Of a DNA stretch of 17,485 nt, positions 8,120 to 15,184 are shown piece after piece; the stretch's first letter is position 1; every line of letters begins with the position of its first letter. Under the pieces are notes generated by a model. It was not told where the DNA came from, did not search any database, and saw only the letters and a program-made list of their open reading frames with translations. Origin of the DNA: Opitutia bacterium UBA3151 (lineage in GTDB: Bacteria; Verrucomicrobiota; Verrucomicrobiia; Opitutales; Seribacteraceae); the NCBI GenBank assembly GCA_002364975.1, contig DEYT01000131.1, positions 44,715 through 62,199 of the forward strand, read 5' to 3'. The position numbers and the translations under genes are program-made.

Positions 8120-9496
8120 ATGAAAGCTTTCTTATCATCCGTTGCTCTTTTTTTCTTATTTATAGTATGCTTATTTATTTTAGAGGGGGCATGCTTTCGC
8201 TTGGTGGAAGATTATGCCCAGAAAAGGCTTGAATTTGCCTGGGGTAAGCCTGGGCAAGGGCATTTTCACCCTCTTCTTAAAAAATTACCCCTCGATCACT
8301 TTAATGCTCCTCCAAAATCTTCAGAAGTCTCTGCTTTAAGAGTTCAACTGGAAGATAAATATGCATCCAAAATAATGAGTTTTGGTCGCCCAACTAGGGA
8401 TCGGTTGAGACAGCGAGTTGAAATGGCAGTCGATCCACTAGACAACTTTGAAATTAAGGATATAGGCGATGTGGAAAGCATTGTTTTACCAGGTTTACAA
8501 AAAGCTGCAACTTTGGAAGAGGTTAACCGAAAATTGGCTCGCAGAATCGCAGATCCATTGGAATTTGCGAAGGGTTTAGTTATTCGGGTTTTGCCTCATG
8601 AAGAAAAGCATCTTATTGCCCAAGAGTTTAATCGATTAGCCTCAAGCTTTAGGTTTTTGCTGGAAAGAGGTTTTGCTTGTGCAGTGATGCCAGTCTCCTC
8701 GTATTTGGACCTTTTGGACAAAACAAGGAATTTAAGGAATGAGAACCCAATGATTGCCCAAAATTTGTATTTATGGGGGGATGAAATGGGGGCAGATCTT
8801 ATATTACAAGTAACCAAAGAAAATGCATCGATTTTCAAGGCCATCATTATTAACAGACCAAGTTTGGTTGTGCCTCCTCCTCAAGTTAAAGGAATGCCTT
8901 GGGTTCTATTCGGTATTTCTCCAAATGTTGAGCATGATGCTGAACAACTCGCAAACTTACTTTTATGGGTAGATCGTGGCCGAGACGCAGACCGTCTTTA
9001 CCCTTCGAGGCTGGGTGGTTTAATGAAGTTTGTTGGGAAGAGAAATGAAAACTTTGAATCCTTTGCCGTAGCTTATTTACTTCAAGTCTTGGAGTTTGCA
9101 GAACAAGTTGGCAAGGATTGGCCAGAACCCAAGCCATTACTAAATAGTTTAGCTGTCGATAAAGATTTAACCACTTCAGAAGAAAAACCTAACAAGTCGG
9201 GTCAATCCTTCGATTTGTTGACAGTAGAACAAAAAATACGGAAACTGCAGCAGGATGAGGAAGAGAACTCAGTTTTCATGGCTACATTTGATTGTGAAAT
9301 TGTTCGAGGGTATCGAGAATTGCACACCGATGATATCAACCTTCGAAAGGTTTCGAACCGTGACCTTGTTCTCAAGCTAGGAATGGGATTTGAGGAAATG
9401 GGTCAAGAAGTATTAGAGAAAATAGGAGGCAAAGATCCCTTGTTTTTGAGGTTCTATAGATCCTTAAAAGAAGTGCAGGAAACTCCTCTTAATTGA
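8120..9496 (+). CDS. membrane-anchored protein with degenerate alpha/beta-hydrolase-like core
   Basis: A 458-residue protein with one N-terminal hydrophobic segment (SSVALFFLFIVCLFILEGA, residues 6-24), acting as signal anchor or signal peptide. The central part resembles an alpha/beta hydrolase. A strand ending in W-G-D-E-M-G-A (219-225) sits where the nucleophile elbow G-x-S-x-G would be, followed by a helix (ADLILQVTKEN) and a strand (FKAIIINRPSLV). Then MPWVLFGISPNVEHDAEQLANLL (259-281) mirrors the strand and turn that carries the acidic residue and the following helix. The expected Ser is Glu222, so classical esterase or peptidase activity is unlikely. The C-terminal 120 residues are charged and helical, with no recognised domain. 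The fold assignment is pattern-based and moderate; the function is unknown. A weak AGG precedes the ATG by 12 bp. The gene lies 54 bp after the acidic-tail membrane protein gene and ends 41 bp from a convergent gene. Confidence 0.7.
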   Translation: MKAFLSSVALFFLFIVCLFILEGACFRLVEDYAQKRLEFAWGKPGQGHFHPLLKKLPLDHFNAPPKSSEVSALRVQLEDKYASKIMSFGRPTRDRLRQRVEMAVDPLDNFEIKDIGDVESIVLPGLQKAATLEEVNRKLARRIADPLEFAKGLVIRVLPHEEKHLIAQEFNRLASSFRFLLERGFACAVMPVSSYLDLLDKTRNLRNENPMIAQNLYLWGDEMGADLILQVTKENASIFKAIIINRPSLVVPPPQVKGMPWVLFGISPNVEHDAEQLANLLLWVDRGRDADRLYPSRLGGLMKFVGKRNENFESFAVAYLLQVLEFAEQVGKDWPEPKPLLNSLAVDKDLTTSEEKPNKSGQSFDLLTVEQKIRKLQQDEEENSVFMATFDCEIVRGYRELHTDDINLRKVSNRDLVLKLGMGFEEMGQEVLEKIGGKDPLFLRFYRSLKEVQETPLN

Positions 9497-9537
9497 TGGG
9501 TTCAGATTTTCTCAAAATTTAATTATCAAAATAGTTA

Positions 9538-10818
9538 TTACATAAAACGAGTGACCCCAGGAACTGGAGCTTTCGGGACTGGCAATGTCTTATCCCAATC
9601 AAAGTGAGGGGGAGTGAGATCCTCTTTTGAATTAAGAGCCTGCTCAAAAGTGATTTTCTGACCGGTGTAAGAAGCCATACGCCCCATAATTGCAACCATC
9701 GTACTATTTGCAGCTTTTTCACCGTCATTAAAGGGAGCATTTTTTCGAATGGATTCAAAAAGAGTATCATGTTCCGTTTGATACATATCATTGGTCTCCC
9801 CACGATATCTCCAGGCACTATCGCCGGTAAGTATGGTATGTCGGTTTTTTGCAGAACAGGAACCTTTTGAACCATAAAGTTCGACTTCATAGCTTCCAGC
9901 GGTTCCATTCTGTTGCCTTGAAAAGTGATATCCACGGGACCCACTTTCCCACTGATAAGCACAAGCAAAATGGTCATAAATATTACCATACTTGTCTGGA
10001 TCTTGGTATACCTGTCTTCCTCCAGAACCTTCAGCATGAACTGGCAACTGATCCCCCATCGCCCATTGCATCATATCAATGCAATGAACTGCTTGCTCAA
10101 CAATGGAATCTCCTGAAAGCCAAAGATGAGCGTTCCAATTGCGCATTTGTGCTTCTAAATCACTCCATCCCTCTTCCCTTTTCTTTTTCCAGACTTCACC
10201 GCCGTTATAAGTACTGTACATGGAGCTGAGTTCCCCTAGGGCACCATCGAGAACTCTTTTGAAGACCTCTTGTTTTGGAGAATGATGTCTCCAACAAAAA
10301 CCCGACATGAAGCCAAGGTTCTTTTCTTTTGCCTTCTTGGCAAGTTCGATGACTTTTCGTACCCCTGGGGCATCAACGGCAACAGGCTTTTCGTAGAAAC
10401 AATGGACTCCTTTTTCTACGGCATATTCAAGGTGCTGAGGTCGAAAGTTTGGAGGCGAAGTTAAAATTACAACATCAACTCCAGAATCAATAACTTTCTT
10501 GTAGGCATCAAATCCCGCAAAACTTGTATCCGGTGTAACTTGAAATTTGTCGCGCCCCCGAGCTTTCAAAATTCGGCTCCTCAATTTAATTCTATCTTCA
10601 AAGAGATCCCCGATCGCAGTTAGTGCTACATTTTCATCTGCATTCATTGCCTGTGCAGCTGCCCCACTACCACGTCCTCCGATTCCTACTAGTCCAATTT
10701 TCAAAACTTTATCGTTTGGGGCGGCATTGGAAATAAAAGGGGCGGTCAAGAGTGAACCGGCGGTTAATACTGTGCTAGTCTTTACAAACTGGCGACGCGA
10801 AGAGCTGTGATCATTCAT
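9538..10818 (-). CDS. Tat-exported Gfo/Idh/MocA-family oxidoreductase
   Basis: A 426-residue NAD(P)-dependent oxidoreductase of the Gfo/Idh/MocA family, which acts on sugars, inositols and related polyols. A Tat signal (SRRQFVKTS, residues 7-15, then a hydrophobic run to about 33) implies export of the folded, cofactor-loaded enzyme, as in glucose-fructose oxidoreductase. The Rossmann motif is GIGGRGSG at 45-52. The family's catalytic-lysine motif EKP is at 143-145, and EQAVHCIDMMQW (241-252) supplies the His and Asp expected in the substrate pocket. The PVC subfamily to which this belongs is large, and its substrates are mostly unassigned. The gene is alone on its strand: convergent with the hydrolase-like gene and divergent from the response-regulator gene across a 306-bp region. 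No Shine-Dalgarno site is visible before the ATG. Confidence 0.95.
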   Translation of the reverse strand: MNDHSSSRRQFVKTSTVLTAGSLLTAPFISNAAPNDKVLKIGLVGIGGRGSGAAAQAMNADENVALTAIGDLFEDRIKLRSRILKARGRDKFQVTPDTSFAGFDAYKKVIDSGVDVVILTSPPNFRPQHLEYAVEKGVHCFYEKPVAVDAPGVRKVIELAKKAKEKNLGFMSGFCWRHHSPKQEVFKRVLDGALGELSSMYSTYNGGEVWKKKREEGWSDLEAQMRNWNAHLWLSGDSIVEQAVHCIDMMQWAMGDQLPVHAEGSGGRQVYQDPDKYGNIYDHFACAYQWESGSRGYHFSRQQNGTAGSYEVELYGSKGSCSAKNRHTILTGDSAWRYRGETNDMYQTEHDTLFESIRKNAPFNDGEKAANSTMVAIMGRMASYTGQKITFEQALNSKEDLTPPHFDWDKTLPVPKAPVPGVTRFM

Positions 10819-10926
10819 ACCAAAATTGATAGTTTTATTTGAAAGTTTTGCAAAGAGTATTGTTAGGATTTCAAAAAAAATTACTGGGTGGGTCCAAAAG
10901 AATTCAAATCAGATTTTCGAGATCAT

Positions 10927-10939
10927 GAATGATTCATTC
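10927..10939. promoter_or_regulatory. 13-bp palindrome, possible operator
   Basis: GAATGA-T-TCATTC is a perfect inverted repeat with a single central base, about 110 bp before the oxidoreductase start and 36 bp upstream of a TATAAT box on the other strand. It could be a transcription-factor site, but only one copy was noticed and no regulator is identified. Confidence 0.3.
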
Positions 10940-10951
10940 TTTTGAGTAAGC

Positions 10952-10980
10952 TTTAAGAAAAAGCCTTTACCCCATATAAT
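10952..10980 (+). promoter_or_regulatory. candidate distal promoter for the two-component operon
   Basis: A perfect TATAAT at 10975-10980 is preceded at 17-bp spacing by TTTAAG (10952-10957), a poor match to TTGACA. It lies about 145 bp before the response-regulator ATG, so transcription from here would give a long untranslated leader. Confidence 0.3.
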
Positions 10981-11104
10981 ACCTGAGTTTAAATTCACTT
11001 TTCAAGCTTTATACAAGAATACAATGATTCCTTATTCTAAGCGTATTCTTTCTTTGTTGAAAACCCATGCCTTTCATTACATAAATTGATTTTTGCCCCA
11101 TGTC

Positions 11105-11110
11105 TATAAT
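11105..11110 (+). promoter_or_regulatory. candidate proximal -10 box of the response-regulator gene
   Basis: A perfect TATAAT ends 14 bp before the ATG at 11125. A start of transcription at the usual distance would leave a leader of only about 8 bases, and the bases between (ATCACGCCCCATTC) contain no Shine-Dalgarno sequence. No -35 box stands at normal spacing (TTGATT at 11086 is only 13 bp away). Confidence 0.35.
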
Positions 11111-11124
11111 ATCACGCCCCATTC

Positions 11125-12270
11125 ATGAATAACAAAATCCTTTGCGTTGATGACGAAGAGTCCATCCTTCGTGGGTTCCAACTAAATCTAAGAAAAGATT
11201 TTGAACTGCATTTAGCTTCTAATGGAAAAGAAGGCCTCGAAGTCTTTGAACGAGAAAAAGGGTTTGCCCTCGTTCTTTCTGATATGCGAATGCCGGAAAT
11301 GGATGGAGCCACCATGTTAAGCGAAATAAAAAAAGTTGACCACGAAGTTGTTACCGTTTTGCTTACCGGACATACAGACTTTGAATCTGCAATTGCTGCG
11401 GTGAACGAAGGAAATGTTTTTAGGATGCTTTCGAAGCCTTGTCCCCCGGAAACTCTGATCAAAGTGCTCAAGGATGGACTAAATCAGCATGATCTAATCA
11501 CAAGCAAAAGAATTTTGCTAGATCAAACTTTAAGAGGGGCAGTGGACGCCTTAGCCCAATCTCTATCGACTGCAAAACCACTCTTCTTTGGAAGAGCTCA
11601 GAGGGTTCGAAGAGTCGCTAAGGAAATTGGTGATATGATGCAGATTCCGCACACTTGGAGATTAGATGTTGCTTCGGTCTTCTCTCAGCTTGCTTATATT
11701 TCAATTCCAGAGTCCGTCAGTGAAGATGTTTATCATAACCGTAAGCTTTCACCTGAGGTGAAGAGGATTATTCAAAACTTACCCGAAGACACCCAAAGAA
11801 TCATCAACAAAATTCCAGGGCTCGAGGAAGTAGGAGAAATTTTGAGCAAACTTGATGTCCAACATCGGTTTGAAACAGATGACGGGTCAGGAGTGCGAAC
11901 CGCAGCGTCGATTTTAAAAGTTGCTCTTGATTATGACTATTACGAGCAGCAGGGCCATGATAAGAATCTAATTGTTCAAACATTGAATAGTCGTAAGAAT
12001 GATTACGACCCAAAGGTAACGGGAATTTTGTCTCAACTACTTCTTGTTGCTGAACAATCTTTTCGCTTGGATGAAGTCCCGATCAAAAGATTAGAAGTTG
12101 GAATGAGACTTGCCCAGGATTTAAGGCTGGATGACGGCTTTCTGGTAGCCTCCTCAGGGGCAGACATTGATTTGCAATTATTAAAAGTAATCCGGAATTA
12201 TGACTCTTGCTATGATACAAGTCCATTCCCGAAGAAAATGCAAGTAACGGTGCCATTGAAGGCGAGCTAA
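11125..12270 (+). CDS. response regulator with degenerate HD-GYP-like output domain
   Basis: A 381-residue two-component response regulator. The receiver (residues 1-120) is complete: acidic pair D9/D10, phosphoacceptor D53 in LSDMRMPEMDG, T81 and K104 in SKP. Residues about 150-305 align by eye with HD-GYP c-di-GMP phosphodiesterases: FGRAQRVRRVAKEIGDMM, SQLAYISIPE, LSPEVKRIIQNLPEDTQRII, IPGLEEVGEIL and DDGSG. The metal-binding residues are gone, however: the HD dyad reads S187-Q188 and the GYP loop reads G256-V257-R258. The C-terminal part (about 315-360, EVGMRLAQDLRLDDGFLVASSGADI) is a small domain often attached to HD-GYP regulators. The protein probably signals by protein contacts or ligand binding rather than c-di-GMP hydrolysis. 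It is the first gene of an apparent operon; the histidine-kinase gene starts 9 bp after its stop and is the natural phosphodonor. Confidence 0.9.
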   Translation: MNNKILCVDDEESILRGFQLNLRKDFELHLASNGKEGLEVFEREKGFALVLSDMRMPEMDGATMLSEIKKVDHEVVTVLLTGHTDFESAIAAVNEGNVFRMLSKPCPPETLIKVLKDGLNQHDLITSKRILLDQTLRGAVDALAQSLSTAKPLFFGRAQRVRRVAKEIGDMMQIPHTWRLDVASVFSQLAYISIPESVSEDVYHNRKLSPEVKRIIQNLPEDTQRIINKIPGLEEVGEILSKLDVQHRFETDDGSGVRTAASILKVALDYDYYEQQGHDKNLIVQTLNSRKNDYDPKVTGILSQLLLVAEQSFRLDEVPIKRLEVGMRLAQDLRLDDGFLVASSGADIDLQLLKVIRNYDSCYDTSPFPKKMQVTVPLKAS

Positions 12271-12279
12271 TATTACCAT

Positions 12280-13938
12280 TTGAAGGTTCGGTCTTACATT
12301 GCCCTTTTAACTGCCGGAAGCCTTGGAGGTGCGGTCCTAATTGCCTTACTTGGTTGGTTTACATTTTCAAGTCTCAACAAAGCGACTGCTGATTTAGAAA
12401 GAGAATCCAAAGAGGCCGGTGAATCATCGGAAGAATACTCAGATGTACAGGCCTTTTTACAAACTACGAGAAACATATTTGTTTCCTTGGAAATCTATCC
12501 TCGTAACTACCCAGGCATTTTCAATGTAACCAAGGAAAGCATGGTGCTTGCCAAGGAAAGCCTAAATAAAATTGCAGAGTATCCTTATTACAAAAGAAAA
12601 ATTCTTGAACCCATCAAAAATGACTTGGATGAGATGGAAGAAAATATTTTAGCGATGGAAAAACAATCTCCTTGGAAAGACGATTTTACATGGAATAAAA
12701 GGAGCAAAATAGCGCGGGCAGAATATGAAAAAACCAGAGACAAATTAAAAAGGAATCTGGACGATTTAGAGTACGAAGCAGAAGCAAATAAGGTAAAATC
12801 AATCAGAGCCATGCAGAAGAAATGGAGTGACCTGCAGGCAAGTGAGGATAGCGGAAACCTTATCCTTATCATAACCGCATTACTTTATTTTTCCTTTGTG
12901 GGCTTTCTAGCTTTTTTCACTTACAAAAGCTTTGCGAGTCCAATAAAAAAATTGGAGGAGGCAGCAAAGAAATCAATTGAACAACAAGTCCCTTTTGTTC
13001 ACAGAGAATCTGGACCATATGAGGTAAGGTCAGTTACCCGACAACTTCAAGGACTAATCATTGGCCTGGAAAGTACGGTTAAGCAAAGAACCTCAGCATT
13101 AGTAAAAAGTAATCAGAAGTTACAAAATGAGATTCAACAAAGAAAGGAACTAGAAACTCAACTGGTTCATGCCCAAAAGATGGAAGCCGTGGGTCAATTG
13201 GCCTCAGGAATTGCCCACGAAATCAACTCTCCTTCTCAATTCGCCAATGATAATATTCTGTTTTTAAAAGATGCAGTCGAGGGCTTTATCGCAAGGATTG
13301 ATAATTCGGATTCGGCTCCAGATGAAAAAGAAGTTTCTTTTCTCAAGGAAAATGCACCGGGTGCAGTGGCTCAAGCCAAAGAAGGAATTTCCAGAATTAC
13401 TACGATTGTAAAATCAATGAAAAATTTTGCATACAGAGATGCAGAATCTGCAAAAAAACCAAATGATCTGAATCAGGCGATACAATCAACCACTGTAGTT
13501 GCCACCAATGAATGGAAATATCATGCAGAACTGAAGTTGGAGCTCGATGATAGTTTGCCTTTGGTGCCTTGTAATATTGGGGAAATTAATCAGGTGGTCC
13601 TGAATTTGATTGTTAATGGAGCTCATGCCATTAGGGACCGTTTCGAGAATGGGCAAAAAGGTACTTTGATTGTTAAAAGCCAATTCTATAAAGATGCTAA
13701 GTGCGTTATTGTCTCCATCGCGGATAATGGAGGTGGTATACCAGAAAAAGTTCGGACTCGTATTTTCGAACCTTTTTTTACGACCAAAGAAGTGGGAGTA
13801 GGTACCGGGCAAGGCTTGGCTATTGCTCACAGTGTTATCGTCAAGTCACACAATGGGCAATTATGGTTTGATACCAAAGACGGTCATGGCACGGTCTTTT
13901 ACATTAAGTTGCCGATGGAACAAGATACGAGCAGTTAA
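12280..13938 (+). CDS. membrane sensor histidine kinase
   Basis: A 552-residue kinase, presumably the partner of the response regulator 9 bp upstream. Membrane segments lie at about residues 7-29 and 193-216, enclosing a charged, helical extracytoplasmic sensor region of about 160 residues that I do not recognise. A short HAMP-like/coiled-coil stretch (about 218-300) leads to the dimerisation domain with phosphoacceptor H313 in LASGIAHEINSPSQ, a variant of the HEINTPxQ kinase group. The ATPase domain is complete: N-box NQVVLNLIVNGAHAI (437-451), G1 box DNGGGIP (482-488), F-box FEPFFTTK and G2 box GTGQGLAIA (508-516). It starts with TTG, without a Shine-Dalgarno site, so translation probably depends on coupling to the upstream gene. 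The next gene starts 11 bp downstream. What it senses is unknown. Confidence 0.93.
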   Translation: MKVRSYIALLTAGSLGGAVLIALLGWFTFSSLNKATADLERESKEAGESSEEYSDVQAFLQTTRNIFVSLEIYPRNYPGIFNVTKESMVLAKESLNKIAEYPYYKRKILEPIKNDLDEMEENILAMEKQSPWKDDFTWNKRSKIARAEYEKTRDKLKRNLDDLEYEAEANKVKSIRAMQKKWSDLQASEDSGNLILIITALLYFSFVGFLAFFTYKSFASPIKKLEEAAKKSIEQQVPFVHRESGPYEVRSVTRQLQGLIIGLESTVKQRTSALVKSNQKLQNEIQQRKELETQLVHAQKMEAVGQLASGIAHEINSPSQFANDNILFLKDAVEGFIARIDNSDSAPDEKEVSFLKENAPGAVAQAKEGISRITTIVKSMKNFAYRDAESAKKPNDLNQAIQSTTVVATNEWKYHAELKLELDDSLPLVPCNIGEINQVVLNLIVNGAHAIRDRFENGQKGTLIVKSQFYKDAKCVIVSIADNGGGIPEKVRTRIFEPFFTTKEVGVGTGQGLAIAHSVIVKSHNGQLWFDTKDGHGTVFYIKLPMEQDTSS

Positions 13939-13949
13939 ATCTTTGGGTT

Positions 13950-15173
13950 GTGAAACTATTTTTTCTTTTGCTATCCCTTATTCTAATAATCCCGATTTTC
14001 TTCTCGGGATGTTCAGATCGGGTAGAAGAAAATAATACTCATGAAGGCTATATTCCTTATCCTCCGACTCCTTCAACATCCCTTCCGGCCAAGGAGCAGA
14101 AAAAAATCGACTTGGAATATTTTTCCCGAATAGAGCCAGGTGAGTTTTTAATGGGCAGTCCAAGTGAAGAACCGGGCAGGGGTGGGGATGAAAAAATACA
14201 CCGTGTAAAAATCACGAGACCCTATTATATTTCGAAATTTGAAGTAACAGTCAAAGAGTGGAATCAAGTATTAGGTGATTTTGCAAAGAAAGAAATCAAG
14301 TTCTTGGTTCCTGAGGGACAAGCAAAATTCCTCGGTTGGTTTTATAGTAAGAGAGGAAATGTTCCTTTTAGGAAATTAATAAACTCTAATATAACTAATA
14401 CAGAAAAGCTGGAGAATTTCTTTTCTGAATATAAGAAATTCATGGATCGAACTAATAGTGAACTTGTTATGACCACGGCAGAATTGGGGTCGGTTTTAAG
14501 CGTACTTACGAATCTCAAACCAGCCCAGAAAGTGATCGAAAATCATTCACCGGAAGAAGTTGCCTTGAAAATAAATTCACTTCGGTCTCTATGGTCGAAC
14601 AATATGAACATGCCAGTTACAGATATCTCGTATTCTCAAGTTCTCCAGTACTGTTACAGTAAGACTACTGAAGGTCATGAAAATGGCGATTTACCAAAGG
14701 GTTTGGTATTTCGGTTACCTTCTGAAGCTGAGTGGGAATACGCATGCCGTGCTGGAAATTCTGGTGTTTGTGGATTAGATGACGGGAAAAATCTATCGGG
14801 CATGAATGCCAACATTAATGGGGGAGCACACCAAAATATTATTGGCAAGCCTGAGCTTCTTATTAATCGAAATAAACTTACTCCGATTTCACGAACTAAT
14901 CCACGATTAGATGGAAATGCCTGGGGTCTTCATGACATGCATGGCAATGTTATGGAGTGGTGCTATGATTTTTATGGGGAGTATCCAGACCAAGAAGCAA
15001 CCGTTTCGATTGATCCAATTGGACCAATTCGTGGGGCCAAAAGGGTACTCCGTGGGGGTAGTTTTCTAAGACCAGCGCATAGTGCACGGTCGGCATCGCG
15101 AGAGAGCCTGGAACCATCTTGGAGAGGATCTGAAATCGGTTTTCGTCTAGTTCTTGGTTACCCTTTGAGGTAG
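13950..15173 (+). CDS. FGE-sulfatase-like (SUMF1) lipoprotein with large insertion
   Basis: A 407-residue lipoprotein whose body is the C-type-lectin-like fold of formylglycine-generating enzymes. The signal ends in a lipobox (FFSGC, Cys21). The family blocks are present: IEPGEFLMGSPSEEPGRGG (61-79), DEKIHRVKITRPYYISKFEVT (80-100), FRLPSEAEWEYACRAG (254-269), NAWGLHDMHGNVMEWCYD (323-340), RVLRGGSF (365-372) and GFRLVLG (397-403). Between VKEWNQVLG and PVTDISYSQ, normally a short link, lies an extra segment of about 100 residues (110-220), mostly helical. The cysteines that do the chemistry in true formylglycine enzymes are missing from GSFLRPAHSARSASRES, so it is probably a binding or structural member. 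It starts with GTG 11 bp after the kinase stop, suggesting co-transcription, and it may supply or modulate the kinase's signal at the membrane surface. It ends 11 bp from a convergent gene, with no visible terminator. Confidence 0.9.
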   Translation: MKLFFLLLSLILIIPIFFSGCSDRVEENNTHEGYIPYPPTPSTSLPAKEQKKIDLEYFSRIEPGEFLMGSPSEEPGRGGDEKIHRVKITRPYYISKFEVTVKEWNQVLGDFAKKEIKFLVPEGQAKFLGWFYSKRGNVPFRKLINSNITNTEKLENFFSEYKKFMDRTNSELVMTTAELGSVLSVLTNLKPAQKVIENHSPEEVALKINSLRSLWSNNMNMPVTDISYSQVLQYCYSKTTEGHENGDLPKGLVFRLPSEAEWEYACRAGNSGVCGLDDGKNLSGMNANINGGAHQNIIGKPELLINRNKLTPISRTNPRLDGNAWGLHDMHGNVMEWCYDFYGEYPDQEATVSIDPIGPIRGAKRVLRGGSFLRPAHSARSASRESLEPSWRGSEIGFRLVLGYPLR

Positions 15174-15184
15174 AACACTCCCAC

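Larger units (their letters stand above)
10819..11124. other. divergent intergenic control region
   Basis: These 306 bp separate the oxidoreductase gene (minus strand) from the response-regulator gene (plus strand). They hold no open frame or RNA gene that I can recognise. Visible elements are a 13-bp palindrome at 10927-10939 and plus-strand TATAAT hexamers at 10975-10980 and 11105-11110. I could not identify a convincing promoter for the minus-strand gene; a TTGAAA (complement of 10869-10874) lacks a matching -10 box. Confidence 0.6.

Noticed and set aside
9497..9537. Terminator between the convergent hydrolase-like and oxidoreductase genes
   Set aside because: Only a 5-bp ATTTT/AAAAT stem is visible in AT-rich DNA, with no GC-rich hairpin.
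9519..10037. 172-codon minus-strand open frame inside the oxidoreductase gene, suggesting a frameshift or second gene
   Set aside because: The oxidoreductase frame is intact from Tat signal to stop with all motifs; the other frame has no recognisable protein features.
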